Positions 24,298 to 32,827 of a stretch of DNA of 64,000 bases are shown here, piece by piece. The number at the start of each line of letters is the position of its first letter. The stretch's first letter is position 1. The stretch spans positions 248,001 to 312,000 of the forward strand of contig JAAFIS010000003.1 in assembly GCA_013298695.1 (NCBI GenBank). The letters are read 5' to 3'. The translations under genes were made by a program, and so were the position numbers. Source of the DNA: Betaproteobacteria bacterium. GTDB taxonomy: Bacteria; Pseudomonadota; Gammaproteobacteria; Burkholderiales; Casimicrobiaceae. A model generated the notes under the pieces. It saw nothing but the letters and a program-made list of their open reading frames with translations, made no database searches and had not been told where the DNA came from.

Positions 24298-24332
24298 CCA
24301 TTTTCTTTTTCTTGCAACAACCCGAAGGATGT

Positions 24333-24408
24333 TGGTAGGACGTGGCGGGCTCGAACCGCCGACCAACGGATTAAAAGTCCGCTGCTCTACCAACTGAGCT
24401 AACGTCCC
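24333..24408 (-). tRNA. tRNA-Lys (anticodon TTT)
   Basis: 76 bases with CCA encoded. The minus strand starts GGGACGT and pairs with ACGTCCT before the discriminator A and CCA. The D-arm contains AGCTCAGTTGGTAGAGC. The anticodon loop is CTTTTAA (anticodon TTT, lysine). The T-arm has GGTTCGAGCC. A TATAAT box lies just upstream and a terminator downstream, so it is a single-gene unit. Confidence 0.97.
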
Positions 24409-24420
24409 AGTGAGCCTTAG

Positions 24421-24426
24421 ATTATA
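24421..24426 (-). promoter_or_regulatory. putative -10 box for tRNA-Lys
   Basis: Perfect TATAAT on the minus strand, 12 bases before the tRNA 5' end. No clear -35 hexamer was found. Confidence 0.5.
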
Positions 24427-24553
24427 GACACAAAAGTTTTCGAGCCGATAGTTCAGCGCTCGATGGTGCTAGATGGAACGCTCGAAAACCATCGCAACGC
24501 AACACGCGCGAAATTGTCGGTTGTCGTGACGGCCACGATAAAACCTAAGGTCA

Positions 24554-24644
24554 CTTAGTCTGGAAATATAGGGCATACAAGCTGTTTCAACTAATAGTCG
24601 AAAATTGTACTTTACTGCCTTATCGCCCAATTAAATAGGGCGCT
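24554..24644. repeat. paired-palindrome element, copy 6
   Basis: Right palindrome 24622-24644 is a good copy (ATCGCCCAAT / ATAGGGCG). The left partner 24554-24576 is degenerate (only ..ATAGGGCAT recognisable). Spacing fits the family. It lies between tRNA-Lys and the end of the lipid-modification operon. Confidence 0.6.
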
Positions 24645-24662
24645 ACCCTAAAGAGTTGATTG

Positions 24663-25088
24663 CTAGCTCATTCTGCGTTTAAGCCAGCGCATGAGCGCTC
24701 CTATCAGCGGCAACTTTTCATAAAGCTCTTCAGCGGCGTCCCAGTAATCGCGATGAAAACTGACGCGACCCGCATCATCGAATTTAAGATGCGACGTGCC
24801 CCGGATCACGCGTTCGAGCGACGGCTGGTAACGCTTGATGGCGAAGCGGAATTCCCATACCAAAAACGCCTCGTTGCCCTGAACCACGCTCGATTGCACA
24901 ACGAAGCGCGGCAAATTTAATGCGGTGAACATGTGCGAAAAAATGCCGCGAATCGCTTCGATGCCGCGCACTTCGTTGAACGGATCTTTGAAGTACGCAT
25001 CGGCGGCGTAAAGCTCGCTCAGCTCAGCAAGCGACTGCTCGGTAAGCGATTCATAGAAATTAACAAGGCGCACAACCGCGGCTGACAC
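24663..25088 (-). CDS. SnoaL-like / NTF2-family protein
   Basis: 141 residues. The pattern LVNFYESLTEQSLAELSELYAADAYFKDPFNEVRGIEAIRGIFSHMF and the later TSHLKFDDAGRVSFHRDYWDAAEELYEKLPLIG are typical of SnoaL-like cone folds. The C-terminus is basic (LMRWLKRRMS) and may touch membrane. It is the last gene of an eight-gene leftward operon; its start sits just after the SDR stop. In related clusters of other proteobacteria a SnoaL-like gene accompanies the same SDR, MFS, Cfa-like and FAD genes (from memory). The reaction is unknown. Confidence 0.82.
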   Translation of the reverse strand: MSAAVVRLVNFYESLTEQSLAELSELYAADAYFKDPFNEVRGIEAIRGIFSHMFTALNLPRFVVQSSVVQGNEAFLVWEFRFAIKRYQPSLERVIRGTSHLKFDDAGRVSFHRDYWDAAEELYEKLPLIGALMRWLKRRMS

Positions 25089-25089
25089 G

Positions 25090-25866
25090 CTAGAGCCCCG
25101 TGGATTGTTTGATGAGCTTGAAATACCAGCGATAGGGCAGGATTCGCAGAAACTTCATTTGCCGCGTAAATGCACGCGGGAAGTGGATCTCGAAATCGCC
25201 GCGCTCATAGCCGAGCATCATTTGTCGCGCGGCCTCTTCTGGCTCAATCAAATGCGGCATCTTGAAGTCGTTGTTTGCCGTGAGCGGCGTGCGCACGAAG
25301 CCGGGGTTAACCACGGATACACCAATCGCCTTTTCGGAGAGATCAATGTAGAGCGTTTCAGCGAAGTTGATCATTGCCGCTTTCGACGGGCCGTAGACCA
25401 GCGCTTTGGGCAGGCCACGATAGCCCGCGACCGACGAGACGATGCTCACGTGCCCCGTTCCCTGCTTCAAGAAATATTGAGCGAGCAAGGCGCTGGCGTT
25501 CATCGCGCCGTACACGTTGGTTTTCATCATGTCGCTGATAGCGGCGTCGTCTAATTCCCAGGCGCGGATGGCGCGGTACGCGCCTGCCATGACGATGCCC
25601 AAATCGAGTCCGCCCCAGTTAGCGTGAATCAGTTCAAGCGCGGTGGCAACGCTTGCGCGATCGGTCATATCGAGCGGCAAACGCAGTGCGCTTGCGTGTG
25701 ATGAAAACGCATCGTCGAGTGCTTGCGCGCGCCGTGCGGATACGGCGACGCGTGCGCCGCGCGCGAGTAGCGCCTCTGCCAACGCCTTTCCAATGCCGGT
25801 AGATGCGCCGATAATCCAAACACGTTGCTTGGACCAGTCGGTGATGGGCGGATTAAGCGTTGCCAT
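25090..25866 (-). CDS. short-chain dehydrogenase/reductase (SDR)
   Basis: 258 residues. Classical SDR signatures: the NAD(P) glycine motif IIGASTGIGKALAEALL near residue 15, MTDRAS, and the catalytic SIVSSVAGYRG...YGPSK with Tyr and Lys in YxxxK. The motif NPGFVRTPLT follows. The last residues (FLRILPYRWYFKLIKQ) look membrane-associating. A lipid-type oxidoreductase role is inferred from the operon. It sits between DUF3833 and the SnoaL-like gene with short gaps. Confidence 0.9.
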   Translation of the reverse strand: MATLNPPITDWSKQRVWIIGASTGIGKALAEALLARGARVAVSARRAQALDDAFSSHASALRLPLDMTDRASVATALELIHANWGGLDLGIVMAGAYRAIRAWELDDAAISDMMKTNVYGAMNASALLAQYFLKQGTGHVSIVSSVAGYRGLPKALVYGPSKAAMINFAETLYIDLSEKAIGVSVVNPGFVRTPLTANNDFKMPHLIEPEEAARQMMLGYERGDFEIHFPRAFTRQMKFLRILPYRWYFKLIKQSTGL

Positions 25867-25880
25867 GATGCCTCGTACGC

Positions 25881-26408
25881 TTAGAGTTTGTTGAAGGTAA
25901 TGAGCACTTCGCCCAGCTTGAAACCAAACTTCGAAAACTCTGCGCGATTGATCATGACCTTGTCATCGATCTGCCACATCCAATCATCGAAATCGAGGTT
26001 GTATGTTGTGCCGTCAACGTTGAGCGCTAGCACGTATTTCCAATTGAGCGCGTTGCCGGCGGCCTCGCCAATCGCTTCGCCGACGACGTCTGCGGCCGTG
26101 CCAACATAGCGGTCACCTTGCTTCCTGATCGTCCACACGCGGCGCTCTTTCTTGCCGTCGGCGTAGGTGAAATCTTCGTCGAGCGTGCCGACGTCGCCGA
26201 CCCAGGTGCATTTCATATCAACGATCATCCGGCGGGTGACTTTCCCGCTGCGATCAGTGACGATGCCGTGCGCAATGATGCGACCGTTGAAATACTGCTT
26301 TAGGTCGAACTTAGGCGTTTCTTTTGCGTAGTCCGACACTTGATGGCTTGCGCAACCCGCAAGCAGTGTGATGAAAAGCGTAACGAGGAGGAGCTGGATT
26401 TTCTTCAT
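25881..26408 (-). CDS. DUF3833 lipoprotein
   Basis: 175 residues from ATG at 26408, chosen because it overlaps the upstream MFS stop codon by four bases and begins a perfect lipoprotein signal (MKKIQLLLVTLFITLLAGCA, lipobox LAGC). The mature part has DUF3833 features: FDLKQYFNGRIIAHGIVTDRSGKVTRRM, DEDFTYADGKKERRVWTI, and LDFDDWMWQIDDKVMINRAEFSKFGFKLGEV. It is anchored to a membrane on the periplasmic side. The function is unknown, but the family is found repeatedly with Cfa-like and DUF1365 genes, as here. Confidence 0.92.
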   Translation of the reverse strand: MKKIQLLLVTLFITLLAGCASHQVSDYAKETPKFDLKQYFNGRIIAHGIVTDRSGKVTRRMIVDMKCTWVGDVGTLDEDFTYADGKKERRVWTIRKQGDRYVGTAADVVGEAIGEAAGNALNWKYVLALNVDGTTYNLDFDDWMWQIDDKVMINRAEFSKFGFKLGEVLITFNKL

Positions 26409-27649
26409 GGTGATTCTCGAAAAGTGTCTTTGTATTTCCAAAGCAATGCCAACGCGCAGAGCTTTAGCGCGCAGGGGAACAAGGTGTAGGCATAAGTGAG
26501 CGCGGCGACGTTGGATTCAGGTTTGCCTACCGCGTAGCCAAGCGCGCTCACGATGGGCAGCGCGAGTCCCGCAGCTAGCGCAAGGTTTGCTTTAGTGACA
26601 AATGCCCAAACGCCGAAATAACTGCCCGTGCGCGCTTGACCGTTAGCGCGCGCAATGATGTCGGCGAGCAGTGCGGGCGGCAGCGCAAGGTCAGCGCCAA
26701 GGGCAACCCCGGTTGCGATGCACACAATTAAAAACGGGACGCGATCACCGCTTGCAAAAGTGACGGCCCAAATGAAAGCAGCCACTGCGAGCAGCATGCC
26801 AATCGACCACGCCGTCACCTTTCCGTAGCGCTTAGCCAAGAACGCCCACATCGGCATCGCCAGCGCGCCCGCAAGGAAATAGCTCACTAAAAATTGCGCT
26901 TCCCAGTCTTTTGCGCCGAGCACATCATCAACAAAAAATAGCAGCAAGGTGGCGGGAATAGCCGAGGCAATACCGTTTAACGCGAACACTGCAAGCAGCG
27001 CACGGAAACGATGATCGGAGAGCGTAATGGCGATCGCTCGCTCATCTTTGGCCGCCACCTTCGCCTCGCGAAGTCGCCACAGCGCAAACACTGCAATCAC
27101 CAACACGACCACGAAAATCCACGAAAACTTCGCGAGTCCTTCGCCGCTTGATTTCGCGAGCACTGCGGGCAACGCTGCAGCGAATAACACCCCGATTAGG
27201 CCCAGAGCTTCGCGCGGCGCGGTGTAAGTTGTTCGCTGCAATGCATTTCTTGGCAACTCAGCACCCCATGCGCCGTGTGCGATGGATGCTAGGCTGAAAC
27301 CTAGATAAACCAATATTAGAGAAAAACAGAGCCAGACCCAAAGCGAAACGGGCGACCAACTTGGGTGCAGCAAACACAACATGCCAACCCCAAGCCCCAC
27401 GCCGCCTAGCGCGGACGCCAGAAATCTCGATGCAACGCGGTCGGCCCAGCGCCCCAGCAACGGGTCAACAAACGCGTCCGCAAATCGCAATACCAAAAGC
27501 AGCACGCCAAGCGTTGCGAGCGACAAGCCCAGCTCCGCGTAATACTTTGGAACGTGGACGTAGATTGGCAGCGCGGCCATCGCGAGCGGTGCAGCGAATA
27601 GGCTGTAGCGCGCGACTTCTAGTTTGTTGGCAGGCTGCGCGCTATTCAC
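26405..27649 (-). CDS. MFS transporter (glycoside-pentoside-hexuronide/melibiose-like)
   Basis: 414 residues with about 12 hydrophobic helices. The start KLEVARYSLFAAPLAMAALPIYVHVPKYYAELGLSLATLGVLLLVLRFADAFVDPLLGRWADR is typical of the GPH branch (MelB-like, R-x-x-D-A-x-x-D-P-x-x-G motif). It ends in a short basic tail. It overlaps the DUF3833 start by four bases. In lipid-modification clusters of this type an MFS gene of this branch is common (from memory); the substrate might be a lipid precursor rather than a sugar, but that is inference. Confidence 0.88.
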   Translation of the reverse strand: MNSAQPANKLEVARYSLFAAPLAMAALPIYVHVPKYYAELGLSLATLGVLLLVLRFADAFVDPLLGRWADRVASRFLASALGGVGLGVGMLCLLHPSWSPVSLWVWLCFSLILVYLGFSLASIAHGAWGAELPRNALQRTTYTAPREALGLIGVLFAAALPAVLAKSSGEGLAKFSWIFVVVLVIAVFALWRLREAKVAAKDERAIAITLSDHRFRALLAVFALNGIASAIPATLLLFFVDDVLGAKDWEAQFLVSYFLAGALAMPMWAFLAKRYGKVTAWSIGMLLAVAAFIWAVTFASGDRVPFLIVCIATGVALGADLALPPALLADIIARANGQARTGSYFGVWAFVTKANLALAAGLALPIVSALGYAVGKPESNVAALTYAYTLFPCALKLCALALLWKYKDTFRESP

Positions 27650-27658
27650 GGCGATACG

Positions 27659-28228
27659 CTACTGCTTGTTGCCGAGCAAGCGCTCTCGGAAGCGCGGCTG
27701 CGATGACTTTTCATTGAGCCAGATACCAAAGAACGCGTCAACGAACTCGGGGTCGCGGATCTCGCCTGCGAGCGCGCCGTTGTAGAAAAATTTCGCGGTG
27801 CGCTCGGCAGTGGCAACGCCGGTCAGTCGGTCGTTGGGCTTTACGTTCGGGAACACGCGAGTCATTTCGGCAACCCACTTTGGATACACCGCGTCGCTTC
27901 CGATTTCCTGACTGCGCATCTCTTTGATACTTTGCTCCGCCAGCGCTCGGCCTTCAAAATTTCGCAAATACTCGATGTCGAGCGCGTACGGTTTTCTCGG
28001 ATCAAACGATGCTCCATCGGGCGTCCACAAATAAGCGTTGTAAACCCGAAAACCAAACACGCGCAGTAAGCCGCCACCGCGTGGCTTGAGCGTCATGGTC
28101 CCCGCCGCAGCAGCCACGGGTAGCGCAGGGGCGCTCAGCGCGTCGCTCTGCGCAGAGGCGATGGGCGCGCCCGATGCCACAACAAGCACTGACACGATCG
28201 AGATGAAACTACGTTGTAGCCAATTCAT
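27659..28228 (-). CDS. exported chalcone-isomerase-like protein
   Basis: 189 residues with an N-terminal signal peptide (LQRSFISIVSVLVVASGAPIASAQS). The body has the bacterial chalcone isomerase-like fold marks: LRVFGFRVYNAYLWTP, KPYALDIEYLRNFEGRALAEQSIKEM, DRLTGVAT and a C-terminal FVDAFFGIWLNEKSSQPRFRERLLG. By family knowledge these proteins share the fold of plant enzymes and fatty-acid-binding proteins but lack the flavonoid active site; they may bind a lipid in the periplasm. It lies between the MFS and Cfa-like genes. Confidence 0.87.
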   Translation of the reverse strand: MNWLQRSFISIVSVLVVASGAPIASAQSDALSAPALPVAAAAGTMTLKPRGGGLLRVFGFRVYNAYLWTPDGASFDPRKPYALDIEYLRNFEGRALAEQSIKEMRSQEIGSDAVYPKWVAEMTRVFPNVKPNDRLTGVATAERTAKFFYNGALAGEIRDPEFVDAFFGIWLNEKSSQPRFRERLLGNKQ

Positions 28229-28234
28229 TGCTGC

Positions 28235-29461
28235 TCACTTCTGAAAGGTGTATTGACCAACATCGATGCTCTTAGCTTCGAAGCCCGCAATGCAATAGGC
28301 CAAGTAAAAACGCCAAAGTTTCTTAAACTGTTCGGAATAGCCCAGCGCTGTAATCGCGGCATCGCTGTCGTCAAATTGCTTGAGCCAACGGCGAAGTGTT
28401 TCTGCGTAATCAAGACCAAATTCTTTGCGCGCAGCTAGGGAAAGATTCGCGCCTTTGCCGCCCTCGATAAAGCGCTCGGGCGATGGCAGCATGCCACCCG
28501 GAAAAATGTATTGCTGAATGAAATCGCTGGTTTTGCGGTAGGTTGCAAACCGTGATTCGTCAATGGTGATGACTTGGATCGCAGCGCGCGCGCCAGGCTT
28601 TAATGTATTCGCGACGACGTCAAAAAATTTCTTCCAGTACTTTTCGCCCACTGCTTCGAACATCTCGATAGAGGCAATGCCATCAAAGCTCGCACCAAAT
28701 CGCGTGGCGGCATCGCGGTAATCACAGAGCTCGAATCTGGCTTTGTGTTCCAGCCCGAGCGCTTTAATTCGCTCGGTTGAGTATTCGAGTTGTGCCGTTG
28801 AAAGCGTAATCCCAGTCACACGAACGTCGCGGGTTGTCACCGCGTGCTCGGCAAAACCGCCCCAGCCGCAACCAATTTCAAGTATGTGGCCGCCTGGAGG
28901 TGGGTTGATTTGCTGCAGGATGCGTTCGTATTTCGCGAGCTGCGCGTCGACCGTGCTGTCTGAGTTTGATTCAGTAAACAGCGCCGAGGAATAGGTCATC
29001 GTTGGATCGAGCCACAAGCGATAAAACGCGTTGCCCAGATCGTAATGAGCTTCGATGTTTTTCCGCGCTTGCTTCTTGCTATTCGCGCGTAACAGATGGC
29101 GCAAGTTAAACAAGAAGGCTTTCCAGCCGCGTCCGTAAAAGGCGGGCATCAGCGCTTGCTGATTTTTCGCGAGCAGCGAGAGCAGTTGCACCAAGTCGGG
29201 CGTGTCCCACTTGCCGTTGAAATACGTTTCGCCAAACGCGACGTCGCCACCGGTCATCACCTCTGAGCACATCGATAAGTCGCGGATATCGATCTGCGCG
29301 TGCAGTGCGCTCGACAGATCACCAAACTCGTGGCGCACATTGTCAGGCAGCGTGACGGTGAGGTGCCCGTGTTTCAAGTGCGCGAGCAACTTAAGGAGAA
29401 TTCGCGCGGCGATGGGCAATGAAGCGGGTGATGAAAAAAGCGTGGATTCACCAGAATTCAT
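28235..29461 (-). CDS. cyclopropane-fatty-acyl-phospholipid synthase family methyltransferase
   Basis: 408 residues from ATG at 29461, which overlaps the DUF1365 stop codon (ATGA). The SAM site is HILEIGCGWGGFAEHA. Other Cfa marks are AHYDLGNAFYRLWLDPTMTYSSALF, IASIEMFEAVGEKYWKKFF, and QQYIFPGGMLPS. It methylates the double bond of a phospholipid acyl chain. In this cluster type it may make a methylated or furan-forming chain rather than a plain cyclopropane; UfaM of Rhodobacter is such a homologue (from memory). Which product forms here is not decided by the sequence. Confidence 0.93.
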   Translation of the reverse strand: MNSGESTLFSSPASLPIAARILLKLLAHLKHGHLTVTLPDNVRHEFGDLSSALHAQIDIRDLSMCSEVMTGGDVAFGETYFNGKWDTPDLVQLLSLLAKNQQALMPAFYGRGWKAFLFNLRHLLRANSKKQARKNIEAHYDLGNAFYRLWLDPTMTYSSALFTESNSDSTVDAQLAKYERILQQINPPPGGHILEIGCGWGGFAEHAVTTRDVRVTGITLSTAQLEYSTERIKALGLEHKARFELCDYRDAATRFGASFDGIASIEMFEAVGEKYWKKFFDVVANTLKPGARAAIQVITIDESRFATYRKTSDFIQQYIFPGGMLPSPERFIEGGKGANLSLAARKEFGLDYAETLRRWLKQFDDSDAAITALGYSEQFKKLWRFYLAYCIAGFEAKSIDVGQYTFQK

Positions 29462-30228
29462 GAACGCGAGACTCCAGTCATTTTTGAATTTAGTTTGCCG
29501 TGAAATGGAACGCGCTTGATCCAAAGACGAAGCGCGTGCCAGTGAATGCGGGCTACGACGGACAAGCTCTGCAGCGGAAATCGCAACAAAGCTCGACGAA
29601 GGTTTTGCGCGGTAAGCGGCTGCGCGACACCGCTAACGTGAGTGTGCAGCAAATGCCCTTGGCCATCGTCGTAATCGATCCGCGCGAGCCAGTGGTTCGC
29701 TGAAAAGTTAAAGCGGAAAGCGTAACTTCCGATCACTTCGTTAAAGGGCGACACGTGCAGCAGTTTGCTCGAATGCAGCGTGTCGCCCGATTGAATCGCC
29801 TCGCCATTACTCGCTGTGAGCAGGTAGCGATGCGATTGACCGAACGTATTGTTTACTTCGGCGAGCACCGCAACCACGCGACCCTCGGCGTGCCGACAAA
29901 TCCAAAAACTCACCGGATTGAAAACGTAGCCGAACATGCGAGGGAACGCGATCAATTCGACGTCTGCGTGCTCGTCTTTTGCGAGCAATTTATGCTCCGA
30001 GAGAAGCGCGTCGATCCACGCTTGTAGAGATGTAGAAGGCGCGCGGGCGCCGTGATCTAGCTCATGAAAAGAAACGAGACCTGCACGATTGACGGGAAGC
30101 GTTTCGTTGACTCTCGTAAGCTCCGCAAGAGGGATGCGAACGCAGAACAGTGGATACGTGAATGAATGTTGTGCGGGCCGCACGCGCGTATGTGTGACCT
30201 CACCAACGATCAGCGCGGCTCTATTCAT
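29458..30228 (-). CDS. DUF1365 family protein
   Basis: 256 residues. Family marks: LIVGEVTHTRVRPAQHSFTYPLFCVRIPL at the N-terminus, ELIAFPRMFGYVFNPVSFWICR, and KLLHVSPFNEVIGSYAFRF. The function is unknown, but DUF1365 genes sit between an FAD oxidoreductase and a Cfa-like gene in very many bacteria, as they do here. The start overlaps the stop of the FAD gene by four bases and the stop overlaps the Cfa-like start, so the three are translationally coupled. Confidence 0.95.
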   Translation of the reverse strand: MNRAALIVGEVTHTRVRPAQHSFTYPLFCVRIPLAELTRVNETLPVNRAGLVSFHELDHGARAPSTSLQAWIDALLSEHKLLAKDEHADVELIAFPRMFGYVFNPVSFWICRHAEGRVVAVLAEVNNTFGQSHRYLLTASNGEAIQSGDTLHSSKLLHVSPFNEVIGSYAFRFNFSANHWLARIDYDDGQGHLLHTHVSGVAQPLTAQNLRRALLRFPLQSLSVVARIHWHALRLWIKRVPFHGKLNSKMTGVSRS

Positions 30229-31508
30229 TCGGCAGCAAGCTCCAGCGGTGTTGCCGCTTCACGCTCATTGATCGCTCTCACCACATCAAGTGCCGAGCGA
30301 ATGCCGTCTTCATGAAACCCGTTGTAGAGCCATGCGCCCGCATAGTAAGTGCGGTTTTCGCCTTGCAGCTTACGAATGTCGCCCTGAGCTGCAATCGCGG
30401 CTTGGTTAAGCAGTGGGTGCGAATATTCAAACTCAGCGATCACGCGATCCGCCGCGGGTTCGAAAGGGGGGTTCAGTGTTTCAAAAAGCGGCGTAGAAAA
30501 TGGCAACGGCTGCAGTTTGTTGAGCCAATAGGTGAGCGCAACCGGACGGCGATCATCGACCGAATTCGTTTGTAAATAATTCCAGGCTGACCACGCCGCG
30601 CGGCGCTGGGGCATGAGCGCAACGTCGGTATGCAGAATACAACGATTGGGTTGATAAGCAATCGCGCTTAACGCCATATTTTCTTGGGCAGTAAGCGCAT
30701 TAATATGTTGAAGTGATTGATCTGTGTGTGAGGCCATGACCACGTAATCGTGGCGATCGGTGCCGGAGGCTGTGCTGACATCAATAAACGATGGCGTCCG
30801 CATGACGCGTTCAACGGGCATTGCTAGCCGAGCGTCGCGAAGGGTCGCGATGATGCGAGCGACGTAGTTGCGCGAACCGCCGCGTACCGTCATCCACTGC
30901 GGACGGTTAGTTACTTGAAGCAAACCGTGGTTGTGACAAAAACGTAGCAACATCGCGAGCTCGAAGTTCATCACGTCGCCACGCGGGCTCGACCAGATCG
31001 ATCCCACCATCGGCCACAAATACCAATCGAAGAGGGCATCGCTGTAGCGTTCGCGCTTTAGAAATTCTGCCAGCGACATCGCCGGAACGTTATCGTTTTT
31101 TACGAACGCGGTCGTCTGTTTGTTGAAGCGAACGATGTCGGCCAAGAAGCGCAAAAATTTGGGGCGGAACGCATTCGACGGCTGCGCGAATAGCGCCGCG
31201 AAGCTCGTGCCCGACCATTCAACGCCATCGCGATCTGAGCGCACCGCAAACGACATTTCGCTTGCGGCGAGCGCGACATCAAGCTCGGCGAACAAGGCGA
31301 GGAGGTTGGGGTAAGTGCGGTTGTTGCAGACCAAGAAGCCGGTGTCGACGCCCGCCGTTTTGCCGTCGAGCGTGACGTCAACCGTGTGCGAATGTCCGCC
31401 GAAATAATCGTTGGCTTCGTAGAGCGTGACCACGTGCCCCGCTTTCTGCAGGTAGTACGCGGCGCTCAGCCCCGAAATTCCAGCGCCGACGACGGCGATT
31501 TTGCTCAA
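30225..31508 (-). CDS. FAD-dependent oxidoreductase (amine-oxidase-like; UfaO/COG2907 type)
   Basis: 427 residues from TTG at 31508, which has GGAG six bases upstream; TTG at 31520 is the alternative. The dinucleotide motif is IAVVGAGISGLSAAYYLQKAGH, followed by LYEANDYFGGHSHTVDV and TGFLVCNNRTYPNLLALF. Later marks are YLWPMVGSIWSSP and TYYAGAWLYNGFHEDGIRSAL. This group oxidises lipids in clusters with Cfa-like and DUF1365 genes; Rhodobacter UfaO of the furan fatty acid pathway belongs to the same group (from memory). It is the first gene of the leftward operon 31508-24663. A possible promoter lies at 31610-31639. Confidence 0.92.
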   Translation of the reverse strand: MSKIAVVGAGISGLSAAYYLQKAGHVVTLYEANDYFGGHSHTVDVTLDGKTAGVDTGFLVCNNRTYPNLLALFAELDVALAASEMSFAVRSDRDGVEWSGTSFAALFAQPSNAFRPKFLRFLADIVRFNKQTTAFVKNDNVPAMSLAEFLKRERYSDALFDWYLWPMVGSIWSSPRGDVMNFELAMLLRFCHNHGLLQVTNRPQWMTVRGGSRNYVARIIATLRDARLAMPVERVMRTPSFIDVSTASGTDRHDYVVMASHTDQSLQHINALTAQENMALSAIAYQPNRCILHTDVALMPQRRAAWSAWNYLQTNSVDDRRPVALTYWLNKLQPLPFSTPLFETLNPPFEPAADRVIAEFEYSHPLLNQAAIAAQGDIRKLQGENRTYYAGAWLYNGFHEDGIRSALDVVRAINEREAATPLELAAE

Positions 31509-31609
31509 ACTTTGCTCCAATAGGATCGACCGAGATTCATGGTGCTTCCGACCCCAATCGCGGCTTGTCTGTTGTTGTTCGCCGCGAGAAGCTCCCCTAA
31601 TGGATCGAG

Positions 31610-31639
31610 ATCATATCAGAAATTGAACTCATCAGTCAC
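31610..31639 (-). promoter_or_regulatory. candidate promoter of the lipid-modification operon
   Basis: Minus strand GTGACT (-35), 18-bp spacer, TATGAT (-10), about 100 bp before the FAD gene and overlapping the end of folE2. It is a moderate sigma-70 match; I could not recognise an ECF (ChrR-type) or LitR operator in it. Confidence 0.3.
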
Positions 31640-32480
31640 TTTTAGTACTTGGTAGTTTCCCGCGGCCGTACAGCTCTGCATACGCGGAGTGATTGTGAAT
31701 GGATTCAAAGTTTTCGCTGGCGACTAAAAACTCGCCGATTCGCTCGTTTCGAGCGCACGCCAAAGCGATGTCGCGAACCAAATCCTCAACAAATTTTGGG
31801 TTGTCGTACGCCCGCTCCGTCACGAATTTTTCGTCGACTCGCTTCAACACGCCGTAGAGCTCGCTCGACGCCTCGGTCTCCGCGATTTCGATGAGCGCGT
31901 CAATCGTGAGTTCGGGCGCGGCCTCGGCTCTGATGGTGATGTGCGATCGTTGGTTGTGTGCGCCGTAGTCGGAAATTCGTTTCGAACATGGACAAAGACT
32001 GGTAACTGGTGCGACTACTTCAATAAATAGTTTCACCGCCTCATTCAACGGCGCATCAACGATGAAAGCGACATCGGCATCAAGTAAGCTCTCTACACCG
32101 GAAACTGGTGCTTTTTTCTTACGGAAATAGGGGAAGCGCATTTCAAGATACGAAGAGTTCGCCTCAAGTCGCGCCTGCATCACTTGTGAAAGCGCGAAAA
32201 AGCTCGCGGGAGTCATCACGTCGAGTCCGTCTTCCAAGAGCTGCGCAAAGCGCGACATGTGCGTACCTTTAACGTGTTCAGGCAGCCCGACGTACATCGA
32301 AAACGTGGCCACCGTTGCTTGCGGCTCACCGGCGACGTTGGCGACGCGAACCGGATGCCTTAGCGCGCGAATGCCTACGCGTTGAATCGGAAGATGGCGA
32401 TCGTCCGGACGCGATTGAGTGTCGTCCAAGGGTTGCGCTGCGTTCGCGCTCAAAGAAAAATTCGCGTCGATGGCGTTCAT
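31632..32480 (-). CDS. folE2: GTP cyclohydrolase FolE2
   Basis: 282 residues from ATG at 32480; a TTG at 32504 is possible. FolE2 marks: LPIQRVGIRALRHPV, TFSMYVGLPEHVKGTHMSRF, the active-site stretch VTSLCPCSKRISDYGAHNQRSH with the metal-binding cysteine, and the C-terminal NPKFVEDLVRDIA and ESIHNHSAYAEL. It turns GTP into 7,8-dihydroneopterin triphosphate, the first step to folate, biopterin and also to photolyase/cryptochrome cofactors. FolE2 is a non-zinc-demanding form often made under stress. It lies upstream of the lipid operon in the same direction and next to a B12-dependent regulator. Confidence 0.95.
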   Translation of the reverse strand: MNAIDANFSLSANAAQPLDDTQSRPDDRHLPIQRVGIRALRHPVRVANVAGEPQATVATFSMYVGLPEHVKGTHMSRFAQLLEDGLDVMTPASFFALSQVMQARLEANSSYLEMRFPYFRKKKAPVSGVESLLDADVAFIVDAPLNEAVKLFIEVVAPVTSLCPCSKRISDYGAHNQRSHITIRAEAAPELTIDALIEIAETEASSELYGVLKRVDEKFVTERAYDNPKFVEDLVRDIALACARNERIGEFLVASENFESIHNHSAYAELYGRGKLPSTKSD

Positions 32481-32827
32481 AGTGGGCTTAAGTTTATCGT
32501 TCAATGCTGACCCGAAAAGCGCGTTTCATGCGGCTTCGCCGCTGGACGAAGGAAGGCTCGTACTTTGATCTTGGTCTCGCTATCGGTCTCTAAATTGTCA
32601 TCATGGGTTCAGCGCCAACGTGCCGGTGAAAAGCGCCGCCACGATATGTTGTGATCGATAAGCCGAACGCAATCCGATCGATCGCGCGATTAAGCCTGTC
32701 CGGTATGCCCCCAGCGTTCGCGCATCCGTAATTTTCCACGATTGTCCATTCATGTCCTAGACACGCCCACGACAAGGAGATAGACTACGCACTCACGGCT
32801 GTTTTGTCAAACCATTGTCTTAGACGA
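32481..32827. other. divergent intergenic region between folE2 and the MerR/B12 regulator
   Basis: 347 bases without a gene. It must hold both divergent promoters. I saw no perfect palindromic operator and no riboswitch. GATCGATC and CGATCGATCGCG stretches near 32650-32690 are the only short symmetric motifs. AAGGAGA at 32774-32780 has no usable start codon after it. Confidence 0.5.
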